Below are positions 11,121 to 22,605 of a stretch of 64,000 nucleotides of DNA, in pieces. Source of the DNA: Metaphire vulgaris (taxonomy: Eukaryota > Annelida > Clitellata > Crassiclitellata > Megascolecidae); the NCBI GenBank assembly GCA_018105865.1, contig CM030845.1, positions 16,098,776 to 16,162,775 on the forward strand. Reading direction: 5' to 3'. The first letter of the stretch is position 1, and each line of letters starts with the position of its first letter. The position numbers were made by a program, and so were the translations under genes. Below the pieces are notes generated by a model. It worked only from the letters and a program-made list of their open reading frames with translations, ran no database searches and was not told the origin of the DNA.

Positions 11121-11452
11121 TCCCGTATATGAGACTGTGGGAACGTACGGGTAGGGGTAGATAATATGCATATAAGCACTTACTGTGTTTAGCTGTGTTT
11201 AGCTGAAGCATGCCAAAACTACAAATGGACAATACCTGTTGCAAACATGGAATTCTATACATCATACTGACTCTCTTCTGCCATTTCATGTTTTTGTATT
11301 GCACTGAATGGTGTATATTATCACATATTTTCAGATTTACATTAGCATGTATTCTGTTATCGCTGCTTAGTAATCTGGCCATCTTCACTATATTTACAGA
11401 TCATTATAGCACTTTTAAAATTCTGGAACAGTCAGATGAATGACAGGTAGCC

Positions 11453-11496
<44 letters not shown>

Positions 11497-12481
11497 GAGA
11501 TGACCATTTGTCAGTCGTGGAGACAAAGACAGTGCTGATGAGGAATGTGACCTTCCCCTGATGATACACAATATGTCAATATGTCCGCCGTTCAACCTCT
11601 TGCATTGGCTACAGCTACAATCAGGACTCGCAATACTAGAGGGCAGTAATGATGACAGCACAGAAGTCAGTTGGACATTTCTTATATTGTTTCTGAATCC
11701 CTAAGGCCTGGGATCAGTCCTGTAAGGACAAGACAGCAAAAACGAATATCAGCTGAAAAATACTACAGCCATATTTCAAGCAGATCAAGAAGAGGAATGG
11801 TCGAATGGAAAAGATCTTCAGTATGGTGATAGAGTTGCTCATCCGTGGAAGCCTGTTGTGTTATAGGGGGTGGCATCCGAAGCCATGCACAAACACTCAT
11901 TGGTGGTCAATGCCCTCCAAAGCAATGGATTCCATTATATCTTGTAATATAATCATCTGCTGACAATAACAAATAATTATTTGAGTGAATACAAGCTGGA
12001 AAAAGTGTTGCCATATCTGAACCAGCCAAATGAGAAGTTCTTTCCATGCGAACAAGACCTATCATTGTTGTTTTGTTCATGGTGTGTGTGTCGTCGGATG
12101 TGAGACAAAGTGGAACATGAGGCTGCCGAGAGTACCACCCACCGTCCCTGTGAATATTGTTCTGCAAAAGAACGAATTGTCTACTTGAAGTGCAACATTG
12201 AATTCACATTTCATGCTTCACCGTATATGAAAGGGGTAGAAGAGCTTGTGACACCTTGGAAAATCTTGGTCGTCAATCTTTTGTTATGGATCCATTATAC
12301 TCTTTCTTACTGCCTGGAGTCTTGTTCTTTTCAAATCAAATCCTTGATATTGCTGAAAATTAGTTATTAGTTCTCTATAAATTTTTCTGATTATATAGAA
12401 TCAGCATGTAATTGAACTTTGAGTCAAATGCTATAATTGAAGATCCCCTACCCGTACGATCCCACAGTCCCATATATGGGA
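11121..12481. mobile_element. DNA element with about 37-bp inverted termini
   Basis: TCCC(G/A)TATATG, then GACTGTGGGA and CGTACGGGTAGGGG occur at 11121-11157 and, inverted, at 12444-12481. The interior has an AT microsatellite (11459-11493) and short frames. One frame (about 12110-12280, +) contains CEYCSAKERIVYLKC, a cysteine-pair pattern that could be the end of a transposase zinc finger, perhaps piggyBac-like. No TTAA flanks are obvious, so the superfamily is open. Confidence 0.55.
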
Positions 12482-13975
12482 CACCTTGAAAAACCGAGTT
12501 ACCACTAAAATATTTCATAACTGGTCCGGATATGCTTTAACTTTAGCTTATACGCTGGACATATTGCATTAAATTTAATTTTGAATACAAGACTAAAGTT
12601 GGGATCAGATGGGTCAAATAAGACCTCGTATACCTGCGCCATCTTATCTTACAGTTCTTCCAAAAATGTGATCCAATTTTGGAATAGTCAAATTTCATAT
12701 GAAGTACGTTTGCAGAGTAACCTCTCATGACGTACTTGAAGGTCTCACAGAGTGGTTGGTTGTGGGAAATTGAGGTATGTCGTTGCTGCATGAACTTTGA
12801 ACTGAGTTGTTCTTGGTGTCTCTGCCAGTTAACTTGAAGCGGAGAATGGAATCATACCGGTCACCTGGCCATGACTTTCATCGGTGACACTGCAAACAAA
12901 TTTTGCCAAAGTTTTGCTTCCTGAAAATGTGTTCGTGATCGTGATAGGTACCGGGTGCAAAGACATACCGTAGTTTTGATTTTGATGCATCACCAAGGAA
13001 CTACGAGAAATAGATGGTTAACCGTTTAGCATCTTTCAGATCCGGTCTTAATGTTTTAGAACGGCGGTAGTACACGGTGACTCCTCAGACAGATGACATG
13101 GCGATAAAGCAGCACTGACGGCGCTACGCAAGAGGCTGACTAAGTAGGGTTAGTCGACCTGCGTTGCGAAACTAAACGGAAGACATCCTGAGGTGTAATG
13201 GAGTTAGTGCAGAGAGTAACTACTCCAGCCTTCATCTCTTTAATTAATCAATAAAGCTACCATATAGGACACATTCTGCGACATATAGGTGTCAGAGTAC
13301 AATCAGATCTCCGGTAGTTCCCGTAGACGTGCTGCTATGACGCCGTAGATTCCAGTAGCTGGTAACAATAGACGAAAAATGCCTGTACTGCGGGCGAAGC
13401 GAGCGAAGCGAGCATCTTTCTAGTCATTTTTATGCTTCTATACTTTTCTATATAATTAATTATACCACTTTTAAGGGCTTAGATAAATACAACTCAAGAC
13501 ACTCTTACCTTCAATTTTTGGAATTCTTTGATTGGTACTGTCATTTATAAATCACTAAACCAAATAGGTTGACCGTCTTACGGGTTTTATACCCCTTGTC
13601 CAACCCATTTCTCAAAGGAATTATATACGTTTTTTACAAATTATGATGTTCTTTTTGTTACATAGTAAGAAATGATTTAATTTTGTATGTTTAACTTGTA
13701 TAATCTTGAGAAATAAAAATTGATTGATTGACTGATTGATTGATTTATACCAGAGTTCTATTTCCGATCAACAATGTCTTCGCTTCACGTGTAAAGGCAT
13801 ATGTTGAGTGTCCAAAGCACGAACCTCCTGATTTGCAAACAGAGGTCTTCAGTTGGTCAGTCCTCTGCTCTGCGATGCTCTTGGCCAAAGATTACCTAAT
13901 TTGGCCACTCCATGATCATCCTCTTTAAACGATTTATGACTAAGTTTATGCAATAATCGTAGAGACAGGAACCTC
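12482..13975. other. Non-coding stretch with a LINE 3' end
   Basis: No convincing gene. At about 13695-13745 the sequence GAAATAAAAATTGATTGATT, with a poly(A)-signal-like AATAAA followed by GATT repeats, looks like the 3' end of a LINE. Upstream material has no recognisable frame. Confidence 0.4.
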
Positions 13976-14420
13976 AATCAATCAATCAATCAATCAATAA
14001 ACTTCTATGGCGCCACTATCATAATGCCCAAGGCATCAGCCGATGGCGCACCAAATCCAAATAAAATTAGAGCCAGGTCAATCCAGAAGATCAGTCAGAA
14101 CAGCGGGGGAGCAATCTAAGGGGATAAGCCAAGTCAAACAGGTAAGTTTTAAGACCAGATCTAAAAGATGATACATTTTTAGTTTTACGAAGTGATATTG
14201 GTAATGAACTCCAAAGCTTAGGGCCACACACTGAGAAACAACTAGTGCCAATGACGGTGCGAGAATAAGGAACAACAAATGAAAGTCCTGCCGAATACTT
14301 AGTGGATTGAGCATTAGGTCGAGGGATTAGTCGCATCTTAAGGTAATAGGGTTCATTATATAATATGGTTTTAAATACCAAACGACAAATTTTATCACCT
14401 CTGGGTGATTTTGCAGACAA
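13976..14420 (-). pseudogene. CR1-like LINE 3' end (minus strand)
   Basis: Minus-strand frame ends with VVPYSRTVIGTSCFSVCGP, KLWSSLPISLR, SFRSGLKTYLF, the standard last segment of CR1/L2-type RT proteins. It is followed by a CAATCAAT-type tandem tail at 13976-13999. 5' truncated, immediately upstream of the GT11 pseudogene. Confidence 0.7.
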
Positions 14421-14470
14421 TTCGCCTTCGTTACTTTACATTTCAGTGCGTACAATATTTTATTTCGTTC

Positions 14471-14984
14471 AGCTGATATTGACACGCGTCTAAGACGATT
14501 CTAGCACTTTTCTATGAGACGAAAATGGAAACGCCAGTTAACAGCGAAATTCATATCTCGAGGAAAACAATGTTTGTCCTGTCGTTTCTCGGAATCACCA
14601 GTCTGACATTAATCATTTTGCTATGGCCGGTCAAACAAAGTGATAATAAACTGCTTTGGGATCATCCCATAAATTCTACTTCGAACAGAACTCCCAAAAA
14701 TTCAAATCGAAGTCATCCTATAAATTCTCATTCAAACAGAACTGGATCCGGTTATGTGTAACCAGTCATCCTCTGTTAATGTGACTTATTCTGAGAAACA
14801 TTCAGCTGGACAGGATATGGCCATTCTGTCTCTCTGTGATCATGTCATCGTTTCAACTGGCACTTTCGGATGGATAGCGGCGTGGCTTGCGAACGGAACA
14901 ATTACCCTCGAAAAAAGATCCATTTTTTCAACGAAAGTAAATCGACTTGATTACTATCCACCGCATTGGATACCAATGGAATGA
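14471..14984 (+). pseudogene. Alpha-1,2-fucosyltransferase (GT11) pseudogene, catalytic core deleted
   Basis: ATG at 14525 opens a type II membrane protein start: short cytosolic tail, hydrophobic anchor (FVLSFLGITSLTLIILLW) and an Asn/Ser-rich stem with several N-x-S/T sites. At GGTTATGTG (about 14756) the sequence jumps directly to the segment equivalent to residue 259 of the intact copy at 33 kb. It then carries the conserved C-terminal block with QDMAILSLCDHVIVSTGTFG and ends with HWIPME at 14982-14984. About 596 bp are missing, including GRLGNQ and the HxRxGD motif, and the junction shifts the frame. The leader before the ATG, including a possible acceptor at TTCGTTCAG, is also shared with the 33 kb gene. 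Confidence 0.85.
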
Positions 14985-15185
14985 CGAAGCACAGCAAGGA
15001 AGAATGAATCGTCGTATAACTTTTAGCTTAAAACTATTTTTGCCCAGACTTGAGGCAGATCAAGTCCCTGACAGCAAGGCTTCCCCAATCCTGACAAAAG
15101 GGCACAATTACAGTAGCCTACGTGACTTTGTCTGAATATAATTTTACTGCAATGTGAACTATTTTGATCACCAAAGTACGATTCA

Positions 15186-15340
15186 TAGTCATTCTTTGTT
15201 GACGTGACTTATTCTAAGAAACATTCACCTGTACAGGATATGGCCATTCTGTCTCTCTCTGCGATCGTGTTGTTATTTCAAGTGGTACTTATTTGGTCTG
15301 CCACCAAACTCTTGGTGGCCAATGGCCATGGTTTGGTCTT
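15186..15340 (+). pseudogene. GT11 fucosyltransferase 3' fragment
   Basis: Contains TYSKKHSPVQDMAILSL followed, after a frameshift, by CDRVVISSGTY-like sequence and a scrap of the LVANG region. It corresponds to residues about 265-303 of the 33 kb copy. It lies about 200 bp after the previous pseudogene, so it is a second, more decayed tandem copy. Confidence 0.7.
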
Positions 15341-15614
15341 GGTCATGGTAGGGTATTGTTTACTGTGCTACTGCGACATGATAACGGCATATTCCACATT
15401 TACTGACACAGACTTCATTAAATTTGATAGCACTTTAGTAACTCTAAGCCAGTCTTCCCGCAGCTTCGATGTAATTTGAGATAAAACCATATAATAAAGG
15501 ATTATATTAATTAGGTATATCAAGCTACTTTTTCCATTGATTATGTCCAAAGCTATTAGTTCTGGTGTTATAGAAGTGCATAATTATTATAGTCTCATAT
15601 ATTATATACTGTAT

Positions 15615-15615
15615 A

Positions 15616-15706
<91 letters not shown>
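15615..15706. repeat. ATT trinucleotide microsatellite
   Basis: About 30 uninterrupted TTA units. Any leucine-run frame here is a microsatellite artefact. Confidence 0.95.
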
Positions 15707-15880
15707 GAACGTTAAGATTTATGTGATAAATTGTCATAGGAGGACTGCTTGAACACATTACATAGTTCATGAATAATATATAGGTCAGGTTTTAACAGAA
15801 TAGCTGATATATCGCTGATGATAACTAATGTATTGCCGAGGTCGTGACCAAGGCCAAGGTCTAGGGCGATTTAACAAATG

Positions 15881-16110
15881 TCACTTGTATGATTTATTAA
15901 ACAAGTAAGTCTCTAGATTCTTCCGAAACGATATAATGCAGCTAGCTTTCATGGCGTTCACGGGTAACAAGTTCCATATTATCGGATTACCGCGTGAAGT
16001 CGATCTGTCTCCAAACTTAGCGGTCTTGGCTGGTTTCCCGTTTTTCAAATATTCTACTAATCTACTGTATTCTACTGTGTGCATATGTGTGTGTGAGCGT
16101 GTCATAGCGT
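15881..16110 (-). pseudogene. CR1-like LINE 3' scrap (minus strand)
   Basis: Minus-strand translation GKPAKTAKFGDRSTSRGNP, IIWNLLPVN, SFRKNLETYLFNKSY matches the end of CR1-like RT proteins, as in the copies at 31.4 kb and 25.2 kb. Only the last 70 residues remain. Confidence 0.6.
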
Positions 16111-17332
16111 GTGCGTGTGTGTGTTTATCTGGATGAGTAAAATCATCCGATTTACAGTGTACTTATTTCTCATTCAAAAAATTCTGTCGATACATACAAT
16201 AGGTTTTGATATTGTTTCTTGTTCTTAAAATATTCTACTTATTTAGAAACTCTTTCTGTGACTCACCATTTGGCTTACTTTATTCTCTTTTTCTCATTGC
16301 TACCTCTGCTTATCTCTCTCCGACTCTGACTGCTCTTCTGCTTGTCTGAGAAATACAATATATCTAAAAAAGTCAATTCACTATAGGGCTATATAACACT
16401 ATGGCTTTATTTCGGTATAATGGTAGACGGTAAGAGTTCGCTTTACTGACTAATATTGCACCGAATAAATCTTTAACCGTTAGAGAGATTTACTGCATGA
16501 AATAAATTATTCGCAAGGAGCAGATAAAAAAATTGTATATATATATATATATGTCTATAGCGTCCTCCACTGAATAGCTTTCGCTACTACTCGTCAACGT
16601 GAAAGACAGATAATTGCTTAGTTGACAGATGGTTTGACGATGAATCGAAAGCCCTGCTTGACTGATCACCCGAAACTAGAGCAACTCGCAGATCTGAGGC
16701 AAATACATGACTCATTACGAGGTGGGAATTCCATGCGGCCCCCGAAATCATTTAGACGTATGCATGCGAGTGGCAGAAAGTAAAGTAAAGTAAAATCTCG
16801 TGGATTTCTATAGCGCCTTGGAAACCAGCACAGCAGTAGCTGCTTATTCTTAGGCGCTTGAAAGTAGGATAATTTGAAATATTTTATGGAAACATGAGGC
16901 TTTATTTGAAAATATTCTTCTTTGCTTTAAAATATTCTTTTTCTAGGTTCCCTGCAGGTTGACTGCGACGGAGGTCATGGACCTCCATTTCTGTCTGTCT
17001 TCTGTTGCATGGATGATATCAATTGTTCCGTAGTTTTCTTCTTGTAGATAGAATAAACTGTTCAGATATTTTCTCTTTTATCTACCTCTATTCTTTTCCC
17101 TCAACCATTCATGTTGTAGCAAACTTCTCTATTCCATCTTTAACCATTACATGACCAAAAGATCAATCTGTGTTGTTAGTATTGTTGCCATTAAGCTTTT
17201 TGTGTTCCTGCTTTCAATTCGTTGTTCTTCATCATGTCTTTTCCAGCCAATTCTCGTCATCCTTCTAAGAAACCACATTTCTGCTGCCGCGAGTTTTTCC
17301 ACCATGATTTTGGACACTGTCCATGTTACGCA
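16111..17332. other. Non-coding stretch
   Basis: No gene seen. At 16775-16870 there is a LINE/SINE tail family (AAGTAAAGTAAAGTAAAATC, then TATAGCGCC) also present at 57440-57620 and, inverted, at 21385-21545. A short AT run is at 16535-16553. Confidence 0.5.
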
Positions 17333-17333
17333 G

Positions 17334-17364
<31 letters not shown>

Positions 17365-17855
17365 ATTAGGGTGGGTCGAAAACTATATTTTTTGAAGTTG
17401 CGAAGCTCTAACATGTGTAGAAAGTTGCTCCTGAATATACTGATTCTGAAAAGCGTTAATTTTTTCCAATCGGACAATGTCTTCCACTCCCAACTTTCAC
17501 TTGAATAGGTAGCACCCTTTCGTAAAAGCTAGAGATTTTATTAAATATTTGAATTTAGAATACTTTAAAACAATCAATTATTTTTTCAAATCATATTTAT
17601 TTTACTTATATTTCCATGACTAAAATGTACTGTCACTTGTCGAGTAAACTCAGCGGTGCAGCAATTATAGGGACTAGAGGTTAGTCCTTCCAACATACCA
17701 CATGTGGCTACAACTATGAGAAAACTGACTAAACTTTTAAAAAGTAGCGGACAGGAACTTTTCAACATTTTCCCTTGAGAAACTGAATAAAGCACAACAA
17801 ATAGTCATAATTAAAAGGCATATATATATATTTAGAATGCCAGCAAAGCCGAAGG

Positions 17856-18898
17856 TTACTTTTCTTCTGTCATTGATTTACACGAGTCACGAGAAATCTG
17901 CTTTGCTATCAATCCTATAGGCAATTCCAGTTGCGACACTTTGCATTGTAATATCATGCCATGTCTCGCTTTGTGGCCATAAACTTTTGAACTGGCGGCA
18001 GTTATATCTTTGATTGCTCTTTCTACAGCTTGTGCATGGCACGTTATATGAGGCAGAAGGTTTGTCAGAAGTAAGTTGCTCATAAGCTGGATATCTGGAC
18101 TTGTATCACGACCTTCTTGTACTGCTAAGCATGGCTTTAGGAAATACAGCTGATCCCAGTTTAGGTCTCTTCCTAATAGTTTCATCAATATCCAAAACCT
18201 TTCCTGAAATGGGTAAGAAGTTAGCTATAGGCAGGTCTTTTGGATCACAGTAAAGAACTGATGCAATTACACCTGAAGACGATGAAGGACCTGTAGTAGT
18301 TCCGCCATCTAGTGATGCAAAGTACTTTCTAAAAGGAAAGTTCATTAAAATGCAGCATGCACACAAGCCACTGGAAGGGCCTTCCTAAACTCTTTTCCAA
18401 CCTTCAGATGATTCCATTAAATTTTCCAGTATTATTATTTGTACCATCGCATGCTAAAGCTGGAAGGCTTTCTGTTGAATCTGTATCATTTATAATAGTC
18501 AGGATCTCCTTAGCAACATCTTCTGATTTACTACTGCTAGGTACAAACATGATCTATATAGTGATCTCCTGGAAAAGATACAATGATAAAGTGTTCTTCC
18601 CTTATAGTCCTTCGGAACCCTGAAGCATTTACCCACGTAACATCCTGCTTTCCATCAAAACCAATTCATTGTAGTTTCTGCTTCGCATCATTATGCTCAA
18701 CATTAACATTCTTCCTCAAAAAATCCTTTGGCGTCGCAACTTAGCCACTGTTGCTGGAGACAACATGTTAAAGTCTTTAATAACTTCATTAGCAATAAGG
18801 CATGCATCGCGGTCACTTAATTTGCCGCGACCAACTGATTTCCAGCCTTTTCCAGCCTTGAGGTTTCCACAGTATGCTTTAAAAACATCCCCACCCAT
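17856..18898 (-). pseudogene. Uncharacterised transposon-borne protein, frameshifted
   Basis: Minus-strand pieces in several frames run in order. The first starts MGGDVFKAYCGNLKAGKGW and GKLSDRDACLIANEVIKDF, with SPATVAKLRRQRIF. Next come IGFDGKQDVTW, LACDGTNNNTGKFNGIIRRL and GRPFQWLVCMLHFNELSF. A segment with FASLDGGTTTGPSSSSGVIA and a tail to 17856 complete the order. To my knowledge similar proteins occur in many copies in invertebrate genomes without a named domain. Here the gene lies inside an inverted-repeat element, suggesting it is that element's own ORF. Multiple frameshifts make it non-functional. Confidence 0.55.
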
Positions 18899-18932
18899 AG
18901 GAATTTGTCGCTTAGGAAATTCTACTGCTAGT

Positions 18933-19275
18933 CAGGGCCGCTGAGAGAAATTTCGGGCCTCTGTGTATAAGAGCCAACGGGCCCCTGACAGCAAGTCGAC
19001 AAGTCTGAAAATTCCTCCCTTTTTTGCTTGTCACTTTTTACGAAACGGTGTTGCAACTCTCAACAACTAGTGATTACCTTTTTTTGCTTGTCGCTTTTCC
19101 CCGCTGTCCTCGGCGCCCGGGCCCCCTTTTAACTCGTTGGGCCCCTGTGCATATGACATGTCGACCTCCTCTTTTCTCTTATTCCTGTTAATAATTTATC
19201 TTCATCATCGGCCCGGGCCCCTCCAGGCCGTAGGGCCCCTGTGCATTTGCCTCTGTCCCCATCTCGGCGGCCCTG
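18933..19275. mobile_element. hAT-type MITE, CAGGGCCGC termini
   Basis: CAGGGCCGC(T/C)GAGA is inverted at the ends, and the flanking octamers CTGCTAGT (18925-18932) and CTGCTGGT (19276-19283) differ by one base. It contains TTTTTGCTTGTC twice (19021 and 19081). Confidence 0.75.
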
Positions 19276-19622
19276 CTGCTGGTCCGAGCACAGAGTGTTC
19301 TACAACACTCACTAGCTTATGCAAATCGATGCCATGTTGGCTCATAAAGAAATAAAAAATAATTTTTATAAATCAATGAAACCTAAAAGATAACAATAAT
19401 AAATGTTTATTGGACGTAATGAAAGCAAATAAATATATAAGTAAAACATATGAACATCACATATTGCATTATAACAATGTATAAGAAAATTGCAAATATT
19501 TAAGCCAAAGTTGGGACCTCGTAACGATATCAAAATTTACTTTCTTTTGCATTTTAGCAATACACTGATGTAAGAGCAACTTTTTAATCATGTTAGAACA
19601 AAAACAAAATTTTCGACCCACC

Positions 19623-19624
<2 letters not shown>

Positions 19625-19685
<61 letters not shown>
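19625..19685. repeat. TA microsatellite
   Basis: About 30 TA units, the right flank of the 17368-19624 transposon. Confidence 0.95.
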
Positions 19686-19687
<2 letters not shown>

Positions 19688-19799
19688 CAGTATTGGCCAC
19701 ACATCAGATTTCAGCACATTTATTCTGGTTGGCATTGTTATGTGTGTTTGATTTTCAGAATATTCGTAAGTTCGCTAAATGCTGACTTGGTAATGTCAA

Positions 19800-20340
19800 T
19801 TCTTTTTCTGATTTCTTCGTGCCATCATCTTCGAGCGCTCGTGAGTTGTAGGCCTACTCCTAGGTATTTCAACTGCTGCACCTGTTGAATTTCGTGTTGC
19901 TGAACATATGCTTTGCAGACAGAGGTTTCATTCGTTTGGAAATTACCACTGACTGTGTTTTGTGTGATTTATTCTTAAACCCTTGGTTTCCTGCCTCTTC
20001 TACCACTTTGTCAGACAGTCTATGAAGTTTATCTTTGCCGTCGGCTACTAGTGCCATATCATCGGCAAATCTTATGCTATTGATGTTTATTCCTCCGAAT
20101 TCCTCTTTCTATATCTTTGATCTTTTCCATTATTTTCTGCGTAAAGATGGAAACAGTCCGGAGAGAGGCCACATCCTTGTTTGGCTTCTTTTTTAATCTT
20201 CATCCTTTTCCCTATTTTCCCGTTAACTCTTACTGCTGCTTCTTGGTTCCAATAGAGCTCTTTGGAATATATGTAGTTCTTTTCCAGTAACTCAAACTTG
20301 TTCTTGACTTTTGCTTCGTAATTTTTCTTCAATACAGTGT
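19800..20340 (-). pseudogene. RTE-type LINE RT fragment (minus strand)
   Basis: Minus-strand pieces LLEKNYIYSKELYWNQEAAV, then NGKIGKRMKIKKEAKQGCGL-SP (fingers and QG motif) and, after a frameshift, MALVADGKDKLHRLSDKV, where the family has the F/YADD box just before. Both ends are missing. Confidence 0.6.
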
Positions 20341-20688
20341 CCTCTTATAGTAACTTCCAAAATCGTTTATAAATGGTTATTAAATATTTGATATTTGAGC
20401 GACCAATATTTAATATCGTGTTTGTTTCATTAATAACATTTATTTTGTATTTCAGCATCCCAATTGTAAACATTTTGGCTTTTTATGTGTGATCCGCCTA
20501 ATGTAGCATCAGATTTCATGCGACCTTTTGAAAAAAACGTTTGGCTAACACTGCTTTATTACACAATTTTAACATCGCACAAAGGATTTTTATTTGCCAC
20601 CAGTGTAAGTAATCAAATTACATCGAAGGCTTCTGCTGTCATTTACAGAATTGTAAAACTTAACAGCGACATAACTACTTTTTTGCTC
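20341..20688. other. Non-coding stretch
   Basis: Contains a short frame starting at 20485 (MCDPPNVASDFMRPF) without recognisable homology or splice context. No other signal. Confidence 0.3.
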
Positions 20689-20898
20689 CAGTGGCGGCTT
20701 CACAGGGGGCCCGGCGACTCTAGGATTTGGCAAGTGGGGAGGGGGCGTTGGGGTGGCAACTTCTAATCATGGGGGCCAACCATTTGTTGTTTAATGTATG
20801 TAGCATTAAGCATAGGGTCCCAACAGGGGGCCACTGGGGGCCAGGCACTCAATAGGAGGGCACGGGGCCCCCCTGACCCCTCGGTGCAGCCGCCACTG
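20689..20898. mobile_element. Short inverted-repeat element, CAGTGGCGGCT type
   Basis: CAGTGGCGGCTTCAC at the left and GTGCAGCCGCCACTG at the right are nearly inverted, around a GC-rich body with GGGGGCC blocks. The TSD does not match here. Confidence 0.6.
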
Positions 20899-20982
20899 TT
20901 CAGGAAGACTTCGAAGGTGCTTGAAAGGCACAAAAATGGAAATGTCATTCGGTATACGTATTATTATTACTTCTAATTTTAA

Positions 20983-21014
<32 letters not shown>

Positions 21015-21052
21015 GCTGACTATTTGTTGTGTGCCATATTGTTGCGAACCGC

Positions 21053-21174
21053 CCTTTATGCTGATCTACCAAGATGACTGACGTCGGCCGCTAACAGGAT
21101 TATCTTTCTCTACTAAGGCGGGTGGGTATTCGACTTAGCTTTTTGGCTAAGGTTTTATTATGATATGGCTGATT

Positions 21175-21239
<65 letters not shown>

Positions 21240-21410
21240 ATGTATTACCTCAATATCTTGGCTCAGGTACTACCTCGATATATCTCTCAGGTACTACCTC
21301 GCTCTTCTGTCAATTACTACCTCGCTATGCTTAGCGTCCTGCCCACTAGCTATAGCGTCCTGCCCACTAGCTATAGCGTCCTGCCCACTCGCCCTTTTGA
21401 TTAAATGACC
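21053..21410. repeat. Hairpin repeat, TC microsatellite and short tandem repeats
   Basis: CTTAGCTTTTTGGCTAAG at 21133-21150 is a perfect 6-bp-stem hairpin, also present at 40361-40378. A CT run follows (21176-21231), then degenerate AGGTACTACCTCG units, and then three 21-bp units beginning TAGCGTCCTGCCCACTAGC. Confidence 0.6.
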
Positions 21411-21545
21411 CGGCATGAATGACCCACCTTTGGCTATAGCTACTTCATTTGAGATTGAGCGCATAGGAATAAGGAGCTACTTCGGTGCATCTTTTGGAAG
21501 CGCTTTAGAAATTAACGAGATTTTACTTACTTACTTACTTACTTA
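21385..21545 (-). repeat. LINE/SINE tail family (inverted copy)
   Basis: Reverse complement of the unit at 57440-57620: AAGTAAGTAAAATCTCGTTA, then TATAGCGC-like sequence, GAAGTTGCTCCTTATTCCT and CCTTTGG, ending ATGCAGGGTCATTTAAT-like. Confidence 0.6.
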
Positions 21546-22060
21546 TGCTTCCACTTCAGGTACTGCCTCTCTGTCCCTTACTTCAGGTATTACCTCAGGT
21601 ACTACCTAGGGATATTCCGGACCTTCCACGAGCTCCTTCCCTATCCTAACGCGCCGCGGTCTTATATTTTGACGGGGCACAACCCTGCCTTTTGGGAACC
21701 GCTTCCGCGGTGGTTTGACACTTCCCTAGCGGAAATGTAGTATCTCGAAGGTACCTCCACCTATTCGGCATTCCAAGTCGAAACTCAGTATACCAGCCCT
21801 TTGGTCATCTAAGGGACCTCTATTTATAGGACTCTGATGCTACCTTTAAAGAGGTGTGCTAAACTACATCTGTCTATCGGGCTATAACTCAACAATACCA
21901 AGCGCCCTCTACTAGATATTCTATGCCTAACTTCCCTAGACCTTTTACTTATTTATTATATAGTCATTATTACTAAAGGTCCTTTATTATTATTATTATT
22001 ATTAATTTATTCCTAATTCTAACTACCTAACTGGCCATCAGCGCCACCTAGCGATTACCT
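21546..22060. other. Non-coding stretch
   Basis: No gene seen; a TTA run at about 21983-22006. Confidence 0.4.
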
Positions 22061-22605
22061 TATAAACTACCTTGTTATATTTTATTGTTGGATCTCAGGC
22101 TTGCTATTATCAATTTCGCTACAATATTACCATATGTCAGGAGCAAGGCCACATTACTGATTCCAGCTACAGAATTAACAGTACACTGTAGTTGTATACA
22201 AATAAAAATGAATGAAGTACAGTCTAATGGCAGAAAAATATGACTTTCAAACATATATGTCTTTAGATTTTTCCTGGAGTACGACAGAGAACTCAATGAT
22301 TTCACGGATATCTGTAGATCGTTGCAAATGACCAGGAACCGAGTGGTGTAGCACAGTGTACAGCGATGTCCTGTATCGGTATAGCATATTGAGCATCATA
22401 GCGCAGGGACATTTGCAGCTTTCATCAAATTTTATGAAGTTGCCGCTACAATATAGTCTTAGTGGTACTCTTGAGCAACCTAATTCGCGGATTTGAATGC
22501 GAGAAAAATTGTTATTTAAATACAATTCTCTCTTGAACTTTGAGACAATGAAACCGGTGAGTTGGTGGCGTGATGTGGTCCCGACGTCCAGGGACAAAGA
22601 CAAGC
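22061..22605 (-). pseudogene. Probable LINE 3' end (minus strand)
   Basis: Minus-strand frames give NDLQISVKSLSSLS-like sequence and RKNLKTYMFESHI, the closing pattern of CR1-like RT proteins. The part upstream (to 22605) is open but not recognisable. Confidence 0.45.

Larger units (their letters stand above)
17368..19624 (-). mobile_element. 2.26-kb inverted-repeat DNA transposon inserted in a TA microsatellite
   Basis: AGGGTGGGTCGAAAA at 17368-17382 is inverted at 19610-19624, with further similarity inward (AACATG and AAAGTTGCTC at both ends). Both flanks are TA repeats (17333-17366 and 19625-19685), so the element sits in a microsatellite and its TSD cannot be read. It carries a broken minus-strand gene (17856-18898) and a younger hAT MITE (18933-19275). 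Confidence 0.75.

Noticed and set aside
15537..15752. Poly-leucine frame
   Set aside because: Produced by an ATT microsatellite.
20485..20766. Possible receptor-like fragment (DFMRPFEKNVWLTLL)
   Set aside because: A faint likeness to an ionotropic receptor segment, but no flanking domain, splice context or continuation.
21160..21408. Ser/Leu-rich frames
   Set aside because: CT microsatellite and 21-bp tandem repeats read through.
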